The notes beneath the pieces were generated by a model that saw only the letters and a list, made by a program, of their open reading frames with translations, did no database searches and was not told the origin of the DNA. Shown piece after piece: positions 44,701 through 51,371 of a stretch of DNA of 59,916 nucleotides (its first letter is position 1; the number at the start of each line of letters is the position of its first letter). The translations under genes were made by a program, and so were the position numbers. This DNA comes from Tenacibaculum sp. M341 (lineage in GTDB: Bacteria; Bacteroidota; Bacteroidia; Flavobacteriales; Flavobacteriaceae): positions 210,148 through 270,063 of the forward strand of contig NZ_SJXJ01000007.1 of the NCBI RefSeq assembly GCF_004337695.1. Reading direction: 5' to 3'.

Positions 44701-46187
44701 AAGTCAAATTCATTAATTTCAGAAGAAAAATCAGCTAAACCTTTAAAATCTAGTTTGAAATTTTCATCATCTGAAATTAAAATTCCATCAAACTTTCTAT
44801 TCTGAAATTGACCATTTACAGTAAGGTTTTGATAAGGATATCCCCTGAAATCAACCTTGTAAACTTTACCAATAATAGTTGAGTTTATATTTTCTACTTT
44901 AAAACCACTACCAATTACATCTGCTTTTAATGAGATGTTTTTTAAATCTTCGTTATCAGTAATTTTACCAAGATCAAAATCAATAAATTCAATTGTACCA
45001 CTATAAGAAGCATAATCAATGTTTTCAATATTGGTAAATTGTAAATCAGAAATAGTACTTCCAATAGAGGAGTCTAAGTTTAAGGTGGCGTCCATTTGAT
45101 CAGGAGTTAACCTTATAATACCAGCAATAGAGAAGTTTCCAATTTTTTGAAAGCTTGTAGGAAGCGTTTTTCCTAGAATATTTGGAAGTATGCTTTTTAA
45201 TTGGTTGTAATTTGAAGAAACCTTTTTTAAGTTAGCATCAAAAACGAAACCTCTGTCGGTATTAAAAGAATTAACAAATCCCATATCACCTTTAATCACC
45301 ATTCCGTTTTTGGAATACATGTTTAAATTAGGCGTACTAAAGTTGTTTAAAGTACCATTTATACTTCCTGTAAAAATTAGTTTATCGTTTCCTCTTAATT
45401 CGTTGTAAAATCTATTAGCATCTTTTACAGCAACAATACTTCTTTTAAAGTTTCCTTTTAATCTAACTTTGTCTGTGAAATTAGCAAAATCTTTTCTGTT
45501 GTAATTAAACTTCACATCACCAACTATTTTAGATCCATAATTCGTTTCTAATGTTAGTCTTTCAAACAACATTTTCGTTTTACTGTAAAAGAAATCAGTG
45601 GTAAGATTAGTGACGTTTAATTTTCTATTGTCTATTAAATACAGCCCTCTAATTTTTGCGGTAACATCAGGACCTGTAAGATTAAAATCCTGAACACTTC
45701 CACCAGCTTTGTAGGCACCATATTGTAGCGGCTCTTTTTTGTTGTTGTCAAAAAGTTGATAGGTTAAATCATCAATATAAATATTACTGGCATTTAAAAT
45801 AAAAGGAGTATCACTTTCTTCATCATTTCCATCATCAAAACTATCAATAAATATACTCATACTGTCATCTTCTTCACCTTTATATTTAGTCATATAAAAA
45901 TGAACGCCAGAAAGCGTAACATCATCTAAATTAACTTTATTATCAGTTATTGTTTTAGCGTTTAGTAATGATGTTTTTAAATTTTTTACAAAAATAAGGG
46001 TATCGTTGTGGTGATCTCTAATTTCAATTCCTTTCAATTGAACATTACCAAGAATAGATAAATCTATTTTTTTTACTACAATATTAGTATTGAATGCCTC
46101 ATTTACTTTTTTTGTAGCTATTTGCGCTATTTTGCTTTGCACTTGCGGAATAGAAAGTATGAGCATCAATAAAAGCAGAAGAATCAA
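41763..46187 (-). CDS. TamB-like translocation and assembly module protein
   Basis: Very large (at least 1474 residues) inner-membrane-anchored, beta-rich protein of the AsmA/TamB family, thought to form a hydrophobic groove for lipid or outer-membrane protein transport across the periplasm. N-terminal membrane helix, then SIPQVQSKIAQIATKKVNEA typical of the group; long beta-taco body; C-terminal DUF490-like region (NGRTQPGTVFVIPLND, KYGGIISKPFEVQKGGTISW, ADLDLTAVY-type strand, VGYTQGDRT). It ends in a Lys-rich tail (KKKKKKEEKKDS). The start is uncertain: TTG at 46187 lies inside the hydrophobic helix, and the frame stays open to the stop at 46260-46262 with a basic stretch (NIIRKLRKIVLRIV) but no ATG, GTG or TTG. 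Confidence 0.88.
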   Translation of the reverse strand: MILLLLLMLILSIPQVQSKIAQIATKKVNEAFNTNIVVKKIDLSILGNVQLKGIEIRDHHNDTLIFVKNLKTSLLNAKTITDNKVNLDDVTLSGVHFYMTKYKGEEDDSMSIFIDSFDDGNDEESDTPFILNASNIYIDDLTYQLFDNNKKEPLQYGAYKAGGSVQDFNLTGPDVTAKIRGLYLIDNRKLNVTNLTTDFFYSKTKMLFERLTLETNYGSKIVGDVKFNYNRKDFANFTDKVRLKGNFKRSIVAVKDANRFYNELRGNDKLIFTGSINGTLNNFSTPNLNMYSKNGMVIKGDMGFVNSFNTDRGFVFDANLKKVSSNYNQLKSILPNILGKTLPTSFQKIGNFSIAGIIRLTPDQMDATLNLDSSIGSTISDLQFTNIENIDYASYSGTIEFIDFDLGKITDNEDLKNISLKADVIGSGFKVENINSTIIGKVYKVDFRGYPYQNLTVNGQFQNRKFDGILISDDENFKLDFKGLADFSSEINEFDFTANIDKLDLNKTHFFSRDSISEIKGIVKLDVVGNNLDNIVGKATFENFIYKNEKRTYKFTNFNINSSVKDSIKTIEVNSKDIVNGKLEGKFIFKDLSPVVQNALGSVYSNYQPIPVEKNQFLNFDFTIHNQIVEVFLPEISIGKDTRIKGKINSNKNAVKLTFSSPYVNAYKNVLDEIVLRVDNKNKLYNTHLTTKKIKTKYYDIKNLNLLNRTVNDTLFFKSTFKGGKRETEDFNLNFFYTINKDKRSVVGLQKSTFNHNDFDWIINPKKDNNNKVSFNVKEKHYEFSPFELISENQKIAFEGKVIGDSEKDLKANFTDVSLLSFLPDMDDITLAGTLNGEVSLKEKDGIIDPKANLTVNDVIVNDFSQGVLKMKIDGDNSYKKYDIDISLRDYNFDNVKIVGGLDFSTDNPQVDLKVNFKEYELNGYNDFAKDIIDNLRGRLSGEFTAKGPALNPIFKGYLQLDDAGVTFPYLNIDFDLVENTRIRLQNQSFIFGGTVLQDTKYDTRGYLNGSVTHEDFQKWYLKLDIDTPNLLVLDTKEAEEIPYYGKGFIRGNARIRGLTSNLSIGVNGRTQPGTVFVIPLNDVTTVNNYKLIRFKTGEQEDTKDRTIDKIKGLNLKFDLAVTKDAVAQVVIDKVSGSDLKGSGNGNLHIEIDTRGKFIMDGGITIDNGFYNFKYGGIISKPFEVQKGGTISWSGDPLKAELDLTAVYQTKANPAQLLDNINSTRKIPIDLYTKITGGLFDSKQDFDIKIPNANSTVASELEFQLNENDLNTKMQHFTFLMAFGTFYNEETIGNSASVGLTGTAAQMASNILSSVINKEGSKFKVGVGYTQGDRTNVEQLQNATDDQVDVSVSTQISDRVLVNGKVGVPVGANTQTSVVGEVKVEVLLNEQGTLRGTFFNKPNDIQFDIDNEGYTQGLGLSYQVNFNTLSELGEKLGLKKKKKKKEEKKDSIIVKKRKLINFKAKQQDTTKIKK

Positions 46188-46327
46188 TATGATTCCTACT
46201 ATTCTTAGTACTATTTTTCTTAGCTTTCTTATGATGTTTGATGTGTATTTTGGTAAAGTCTAAACGCAAAAAACTTGCCTAAATGCAAAGAAACATCAAT
46301 TTTAACGAATATCTAACGTATTATAGA

Positions 46328-46335
46328 TATTTTTG
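46328..46335 (+). promoter_or_regulatory. -7 element upstream of tsaD
   Basis: TATTTTTG fits TAnnTTTG, 20 bp before the TTG start codon of tsaD, in the divergent tamB-tsaD spacer. Confidence 0.45.
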
Positions 46336-46355
46336 CAGTTATAAATTTGAAATAA

Positions 46356-47384
46356 TTGAGCGCTAAAAACACATATATATTAGGTATTGAAAGCTCTTGT
46401 GATGATACAAGTGCAGCAGTTATTTGCGATGGTAAAGTTTTAAGTAATATAGTTGCCAATCAAGAAGTGCATGCAAAATATGGAGGTGTAGTACCTGAGT
46501 TAGCTTCTAGAGCACATCAACAAAATATTGTACCAGTAGTACAACAGGCTATAGAGCAGGCAGGGATTAAAAATGAAGATTTAAGTGCTATTGCTTTTAC
46601 TAGAGGACCAGGATTAATGGGGTCTTTGTTAGTTGGCACTTCTTTTGCAAAATCTTTGGCATTAGGTTTAGATATTCCTTTGATTGACGTAAATCATATG
46701 CAAGCGCATATTTTAGCTCATTTTATTAAAGAGGAAGGAAGTAAAATTCCTGAATTTCCATTTATTTGTTTGACAATTAGTGGAGGACACACTCAAATTG
46801 TTAAAATAGATCATCATTTTCAAATGGAAGTTTTAGGTGAAACTATTGATGATGCTGTTGGAGAAGCTTTTGATAAATCTGCCAAAATATTAGGATTACC
46901 TTATCCTGGAGGACCTTTAATTGATAAGTACGCACAGTTAGGAAATCCAAAAGCATTTCAGTTTACTCAACCTAAAGTTGGAGATTTAGAATTTAGTTTT
47001 AGCGGATTAAAAACACAGATACTTTACTTTATTCAGAAAAATGTAAAAGAGAATGCAAATTTCATAGAGGAAAACTTATATGATATTTGTGCATCTATTC
47101 AATATACAATTATTGAAATTTTAATTAAAAAATTAAAAAATGCTGTAAAGCAAACAGGAATTAAACATATTGCAATTGCAGGAGGAGTGTCTGCTAATTC
47201 AGAAATTAGAAAGCGTTTAATTACAGCAGAAAAACATTGGGGGTGGACTACTTACGTTCCTAAGTTTGAGTATACGACAGATAATGCAGCTATGATTGCG
47301 ATTACCGGTTATTTAAAATTTTTAGATAATTACAAAGCAGATATGTCTGTTTCAGCAAAAGCTAGATTAAAAGTAACTGAGTAA
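46356..47384 (+). CDS. tsaD: tRNA N6-threonylcarbamoyltransferase TsaD
   Basis: Catalytic subunit that transfers threonylcarbamoyl to A37 of ANN-decoding tRNAs (t6A), with TsaB/TsaE encoded elsewhere. ASKHA-fold motifs: LGIESSCDDTSAAV, NHMQAH (metal ligands His114 and His118), ISGGHTQIV, GEAFDKSAKILGLPYPGGP, IAIAGGVSANSEIRKR and a late TTDNAAMIA with the metal-binding Asp. The start is TTG (46356): it is the first start codon of the frame, directly before SAKNTYILGIE, and the length (342) is normal. Confidence 0.96.
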   Translation: MSAKNTYILGIESSCDDTSAAVICDGKVLSNIVANQEVHAKYGGVVPELASRAHQQNIVPVVQQAIEQAGIKNEDLSAIAFTRGPGLMGSLLVGTSFAKSLALGLDIPLIDVNHMQAHILAHFIKEEGSKIPEFPFICLTISGGHTQIVKIDHHFQMEVLGETIDDAVGEAFDKSAKILGLPYPGGPLIDKYAQLGNPKAFQFTQPKVGDLEFSFSGLKTQILYFIQKNVKENANFIEENLYDICASIQYTIIEILIKKLKNAVKQTGIKHIAIAGGVSANSEIRKRLITAEKHWGWTTYVPKFEYTTDNAAMIAITGYLKFLDNYKADMSVSAKARLKVTE

Positions 47385-47395
47385 AGTATTATCAT

Positions 47396-47435
47396 AAAAA
47401 AAAAGCGGTTGAATAATTATTCAACCGCTTTTTTT
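47396..47435. terminator. Bidirectional terminator between tsaD and the thioredoxin-like gene
   Basis: A perfect palindrome GCGGTTGAAT-AATT-ATTCAACCGC (47405-47428), with A9 on the left and T7 on the right. Confidence 0.9.
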
Positions 47436-47458
47436 ATGTTTTAAACAAATATTATTTG

Positions 47459-48073
47459 TTATGCTTTCTTAGTTTTAATAGAACATCCTATAGCTTTTGT
47501 TTCCATTCTTTTTAAAGGTTTTCCTTCAATTAAATTGTTAACAGCATCTTCTACATACAGTTCAGAAACATTTTTAGGATCTCTAGCATTATCATCAATA
47601 GCTCCTATATAAGATAAAACAAAATCATTATTCTTATTTTCTAAAATGAAAACATGAGGGGTTTTTGTAGCTCCAAATTTTGGATATACTTTTTGACCAT
47701 CGTCAAATAAATAAGGAAAAGTAAATTCCTTGTTTTTTGCACGAATTTTCATTGATTCAAAATCATCTCCTTTAGATACAGAAGGATCGTTTGGATTGAT
47801 TGCTACTACTGGGTAACCTTTATCTTTAAATTTTTGATCAATTGCGATAATTCTATTTTCATACATTTTAGAGTATGGACAATGGTTACAAGTAAACACA
47901 ACGATTACACCTTTTTTATCTTTGTAATCATCTAACGAAACCATTTTTCCGTCAATGTTTTTAAGTGTAAAGTTATCTACTTTATCACCTATTTTATATC
48001 CATCTTTTTTACCGATAAAAGAAAAACTTAAAGCTACAACAGCTAAAAGTAAAATTGATTTAAAAGCTTTCAT
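47459..48073 (-). CDS. Secreted thioredoxin-family (AhpC/TSA-like) protein
   Basis: N-terminal signal or anchor helix (SILLLAVVALSFSFIG). Peroxiredoxin/TlpA-like fold: GDKVDNFTLKNIDGKMVSLD, VVFTCNHCPYSKMYENR with Cys62 and Cys65 in a CNHC redox site, VVAINPNDP, FDDGQKVYPKFGATKTPHVF (cis-Pro region) and YIGAIDDNARDP. The combination marks the thioredoxin-family proteins common in Bacteroidetes. Electron donor and substrate unknown. It lies 5 bp after the TlpA-like gene in coding order, so they form an operon of two extracytoplasmic thiol-redox proteins. Confidence 0.88.
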   Translation of the reverse strand: MKAFKSILLLAVVALSFSFIGKKDGYKIGDKVDNFTLKNIDGKMVSLDDYKDKKGVIVVFTCNHCPYSKMYENRIIAIDQKFKDKGYPVVAINPNDPSVSKGDDFESMKIRAKNKEFTFPYLFDDGQKVYPKFGATKTPHVFILENKNNDFVLSYIGAIDDNARDPKNVSELYVEDAVNNLIEGKPLKRMETKAIGCSIKTKKA

Positions 48074-48078
48074 AATTA

Positions 48079-48552
48079 TTAGTTTATAAATTGTTGTAAT
48101 TCCTTAGTTAATAATTCATAGCTAAAAGATTGTTCAAAAAACGATCTTTTATTTTTATTGTAAATTAAAGTAGCAGGTATAGATCCAGACCATGATTTGT
48201 CAATTCCATTAATCCATTTGTTTTGGTTCGGATCATCTAAAACAATTACTTTAGGTTGTAAATTTCTATCCTTAATAAAAGGTATTAATTCACTTTCTAT
48301 TTGGTTTGGAAAGTCTAAACTCACCAATATCACTTCCACATTTTTATCCTTGTAAGTTTCATGTAATTTCTCAAATGCTGGTAATTCTTCCACACATGGC
48401 TTACACCAAGTTGCCCAAAAATTAATAACATAAGTTTTGCCATCATCTTTTTGAAGCATTGGAGCTAGTTGGTCATAATTAAGAACTTCCATTGGAGTTT
48501 CTTTACAAGCAAAAAATAGTGGGAATAGAATAAAAAGATACTTGAATTTCAT
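48079..48552 (-). CDS. TlpA-like thiol-disulfide lipoprotein
   Basis: Lipoprotein signal with lipobox Cys16 (LFILFPLFFAC). Thioredoxin fold with INFWATWCKPCVEELPAFE (Cys50 and Cys53), VILVSLDFPNQ and the cis-Pro segment GSIPATLIYNKNK. At 157 residues it is complete. It probably reduces or exchanges disulphides in the periplasm, in a pair with the next gene. Confidence 0.9.
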   Translation of the reverse strand: MKFKYLFILFPLFFACKETPMEVLNYDQLAPMLQKDDGKTYVINFWATWCKPCVEELPAFEKLHETYKDKNVEVILVSLDFPNQIESELIPFIKDRNLQPKVIVLDDPNQNKWINGIDKSWSGSIPATLIYNKNKRSFFEQSFSYELLTKELQQFIN

Positions 48553-48692
48553 GTCCTAAAATTACTCAATAAAGTATTACTGATTAAAAATATTAACTGT
48601 TTTTAACTAAAAATTACCTCATTCATTTGCTTTTCATTTTAACTAAAACTTAATTTTTTTTTCATGTATGTTAAAAGTTAATTTAAATTTAG

Positions 48693-48721
48693 TATATTTA
48701 TGATATCAAAATAATATCATA
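48693..48721 (+). promoter_or_regulatory. -7-like element overlapping an 8-bp inverted repeat, upstream of the SPFH operon
   Basis: TATATTTA (48693-48700) resembles TAnnTTTG. It runs into TATGATAT (48699-48706), repeated inverted as ATATCATA (48714-48721) after 7 nt, 12 bp before the ATG at 48734. The overlap suits repression by a dimeric DNA-binding protein. Confidence 0.45.
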
Positions 48722-48733
48722 ATAATTTTTAAT

Positions 48734-49594
48734 ATGGAGACAGAAAAAATAATTAAGCCAGCGAACGGATATTTAATGTTATTAGTATTCTTTGTTTTAT
48801 TCTTTGGAAGTATAGCAGCTATGATCAAATTGCAAAGTGGTTATTTTGCAATAACAGTTGTAATATCAGTAGTAATGCTATTCGGATTTATTCTTGTAAA
48901 TCCAAATACATCTAAAGTAGTGTTGCTTTTTGGTAAGTATATTGGAACTATAAAAACCAATGGATTGTATTGGGCAAACCCTTTTTATACCAAGAAGAAA
49001 ATATCGTTAAGAGCGAGTAATTTCGATAGTGAACGATTAAAAGTGAACGACAAATTAGGAAACCCTGTTATGATTAGTACCATTTTAGTATGGAAAGTAA
49101 CAGATACTTATAAAGCTGCTTTTGATGTAGATAATTACGAGAATTTTGTGAGAGTACAAACAGATGCGGCTGTGAGAAAATTAGCAAGTATGTATCCGTA
49201 CGATAATTTTGCAGATGAAGGACATGAAGAAGATATCACTTTAAGATCTAGTGTAAATGAAGTAAGTGAAACCTTAGAAAAAGAGTTAGAGGAAAGATTG
49301 TCAATTGCAGGTATTGAAGTTTTAGAGGCAAGAATAGGATATTTGGCTTATGCACAAGAAATAGCTAATGCAATGTTAAAACGTCAACAAGCTACTGCAA
49401 TTGTAGCGGCAAGACATAAAATTGTGCAAGGAGCTGTAGATATGGTTGAAATGGCTTTGGAAGAGTTGAATAAGAAAGATTTAGTTGAGTTAGATGAGGA
49501 ACGAAAAGCAGCTATGGTGAGTAATTTACTAGTTATTTTATGTGGAGATAAAGAAGCGTCACCAGTTGTAAACACAGGAACATTAAGTCATTAA
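48734..49594 (+). CDS. SPFH/band 7 domain membrane protein
   Basis: Two N-terminal membrane helices (about 13-60, GYLMLLVFFVLFFGSIAAMI and VISVVMLFGFILV) are followed by a band 7 domain: VVLLFGKYIGTIKTNGLYW, NDKLGNPVMISTILVWKV, DTYKAAFDVDNYENFVRVQT, EVLEARIGYLAYAQEIANAM and KRQQATAIVAARHKIVQGAV. 286 residues. SPFH proteins oligomerise at membranes and often regulate proteolysis or form microdomains. First gene of a five-gene unit ending in a ribbon-helix-helix gene. This subgroup in Bacteroidetes commonly sits with the small Arc-like gene (recalled, not searched). Confidence 0.9.
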   Translation: METEKIIKPANGYLMLLVFFVLFFGSIAAMIKLQSGYFAITVVISVVMLFGFILVNPNTSKVVLLFGKYIGTIKTNGLYWANPFYTKKKISLRASNFDSERLKVNDKLGNPVMISTILVWKVTDTYKAAFDVDNYENFVRVQTDAAVRKLASMYPYDNFADEGHEEDITLRSSVNEVSETLEKELEERLSIAGIEVLEARIGYLAYAQEIANAMLKRQQATAIVAARHKIVQGAVDMVEMALEELNKKDLVELDEERKAAMVSNLLVILCGDKEASPVVNTGTLSH

Positions 49595-49604
49595 AACAAA
49601 TATT

Positions 49605-49760
49605 ATGAAAGAATATAAAGTAGTAATGCCTAAGCTTGGGTTTTCAAATAGATTAAAGAAATATGAAGACTTTTTAAATCAATATGCCAGAGAAGGTTGG
49701 GTAGTTAATCATGTATCACCACATGGTACAGTGGTTTTTGAAAGAGATAAAAATAGATAA
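49605..49760 (+). CDS. Small DUF4177-like protein (51 aa)
   Basis: ATG at 49605, stop at 49758-49760, 10 bp after the SPFH stop. The product begins MKEYKVVMPKLGFSNRLKKY and continues DFLNQYAREGWVVNHVSPHG, ending VVFERDKNR. The YKVV ... EGW ... VVFER pattern fits DUF4177, a small domain of unknown role usually found in Gram-positive bacteria and Bacteroidetes. No membrane helix. Confidence 0.65.
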   Translation: MKEYKVVMPKLGFSNRLKKYEDFLNQYAREGWVVNHVSPHGTVVFERDKNR

Positions 49761-49765
49761 GTTAT

Positions 49766-50254
49766 ATGAGGGTTTTTAAAGAAGAGCAAAGATTTACACA
49801 ATTATGGTTGATTGTACTTTTAGCAATAAGCATGATTGTTCCATTAGTATTTATAAGTAAAAGTTATATCAATAATCAAATGTCCACAATAAGTTATGTG
49901 TTGGTGTTATTACTAATTATTATTAGTACTTGTGGTATCTTTTTGTTTCAATTAAAAACCAGAATAGATGAGCGTGGAATACATTATAAATTTTTTCCGT
50001 TTCATTTCAAGTACAAAACCATACAATGGAAAAATATTGATGAAGCTTATGTTAGAAAGTACGATCCAATATCAGAATACGGTGGATGGGGAGTAAAAGG
50101 AGGTGCTTTATGGAATAAGCAGAATGGCATTGCGTATAATGTATCTGGAAATATAGGTATACAATTAGTTTTAAAAGAGGGTAAAAAGGTTTTGATTGGA
50201 ACTAAAAAAGAAGGAGAAGCCAATCAAACAATTAATCATTATTTAAAAGAGTAA
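49766..50254 (+). CDS. Membrane protein with PH-like domain
   Basis: Two membrane helices near the N-terminus (about 13-32, LWLIVLLAISMIVPLVFISK, and 40-62, ISYVLVLLLIIISTCGIFLF), then a strand-rich soluble domain of about 95 residues (RIDERGIHYKFFPFHFKYKT, QWKNIDEAYVRKYDPISEYG) with NVSGNIGIQLVLKEGKKVLIGT, as in bacterial PH-like domains of membrane proteins. Its start is 5 bp after the DUF4177 gene and 2 bp separate its stop from the hydrolase start. Role unknown. Confidence 0.65.
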   Translation: MRVFKEEQRFTQLWLIVLLAISMIVPLVFISKSYINNQMSTISYVLVLLLIIISTCGIFLFQLKTRIDERGIHYKFFPFHFKYKTIQWKNIDEAYVRKYDPISEYGGWGVKGGALWNKQNGIAYNVSGNIGIQLVLKEGKKVLIGTKKEGEANQTINHYLKE

Positions 50255-50256
50255 AT

Positions 50257-51180
50257 ATGGTACGAATTTTTATGTATGCTGTAGTTTATATTTTAAGTTT
50301 TTTAGCGTCATATGCACAAGTAAAGTCAGAAGAAATAATTGTGTATAATGATAGTATAGAGTTACCAGGTGAATTATCATATTTTAAAAAAGAAACTCCT
50401 TTGGTAATTTGGATTCATGGTTCAGGAAATGTAGATAGGAATGGAAATCAAGGTACTATTGTAAAAGCAAACTATATTCAACAATTTAGAGAATTGATGG
50501 TTCAGCATGAAATTGCTTTTTTTAGTTACGATAAAAGAACGAGCAACTCTAAGAATTATAAACACTTGAAAGGAATTCAATTTGAAGATTTAGTGATAGA
50601 TGCTCAAAAAGTAATTGAAGCCTTACTTAAAAAAAGAAAATTTTCAAAAGTAATTTTGCTAGGTCACAGTCAAGGTTCACTAGTTGGTATGTTAGCGTTA
50701 AATAAGCAGATTGATAAATATATTTCTTTATCGGGACCAGCATATACTATAGATGAAACATTGATAAAGCAAATAGCAAAAAACTCACCTTCTTTAGAAA
50801 CTACTGTAACAGACCATGTAAAAGAGTTAAAAAGTAAAGGAGAAATTAAGGAAGTACATCCAATGTTAGTTTCTATTTTTGCAAAACAAAATCAACCTTT
50901 TTTAAAGTCTTGGATGAAGTACAATCCAGTAGAGGAAATAAAAAAAGTAACCATTCCTTTATTAATAGTTAATGGAACTAAAGATATTCAAGTGGCTTCA
51001 GAAGAAGCCAAAATATTGCATCAAAATAACATAAATTCAGAGTTATTATTAATTGATAATATGAATCATGTTATAAAAGATATAATTAAAGATGAAGATA
51101 ATTTGAGATCTTATTATTCTCCTGATTTTAAGATTTCAAACAAGTTGATTAATGAAGTAGTGAAATTTATTAAAAAATAA
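50257..51180 (+). CDS. Secreted alpha/beta hydrolase
   Basis: Signal peptide (VVYILSFLASYAQ). Alpha/beta hydrolase fold: IWIHGSGNVDRNGN (oxyanion region), nucleophile elbow LLGHSQGSLVGM (Ser138), a probable Asp in LLIVNGTKDIQV and His in DNMNHVI. 307 residues. Likely an esterase or peptidase on a small ester or amide; substrate not visible. It is the fourth gene of the SPFH-led unit. Confidence 0.85.
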   Translation: MVRIFMYAVVYILSFLASYAQVKSEEIIVYNDSIELPGELSYFKKETPLVIWIHGSGNVDRNGNQGTIVKANYIQQFRELMVQHEIAFFSYDKRTSNSKNYKHLKGIQFEDLVIDAQKVIEALLKKRKFSKVILLGHSQGSLVGMLALNKQIDKYISLSGPAYTIDETLIKQIAKNSPSLETTVTDHVKELKSKGEIKEVHPMLVSIFAKQNQPFLKSWMKYNPVEEIKKVTIPLLIVNGTKDIQVASEEAKILHQNNINSELLLIDNMNHVIKDIIKDEDNLRSYYSPDFKISNKLINEVVKFIKK

Positions 51181-51182
51181 TT

Positions 51183-51350
51183 ATGGCTAAAAAGAAAGCC
51201 TTTGCATTAAGAATAAATGAAGAAATGCTCAAAGAAATTGAAAAATGGGCTGCTGATGAATTTCGTTCAACTAACGGACAAATCGAGTGGATGTTAATGC
51301 AGACCCTAAGAAATGCAAATAGAGAACCTAAAAAGAAAGAAGAGAAATAA
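51183..51350 (+). CDS. Arc-like ribbon-helix-helix protein (55 aa)
   Basis: ATG at 51183, two bases after the hydrolase stop; stop at 51348-51350. The sequence AKKKAFALRINEEMLKEIEK then WAADEFRSTNGQIEWMLMQT matches the beta-strand and two helices of Arc/MetJ-type DNA-binding proteins (F-x-L-R-I-x-E/D strand, RSxNxxIE turn). A Lys/Glu tail follows. It probably represses or tunes its own operon; a palindrome lies just upstream of the first gene (48699-48721). Its stop codon is inside the terminator stem. Confidence 0.8.
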   Translation: MAKKKAFALRINEEMLKEIEKWAADEFRSTNGQIEWMLMQTLRNANREPKKKEEK

Positions 51351-51368
51351 AGTATTTCTCTTCTTTTT
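51336..51368. terminator. Bidirectional terminator overlapping the RHH stop codon
   Basis: A 14-bp perfect stem (51336-51349 with 51353-51366), loop AAG, with a T-rich end. It lies between convergent genes. Confidence 0.85.
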
Positions 51369-51371
51369 AGT

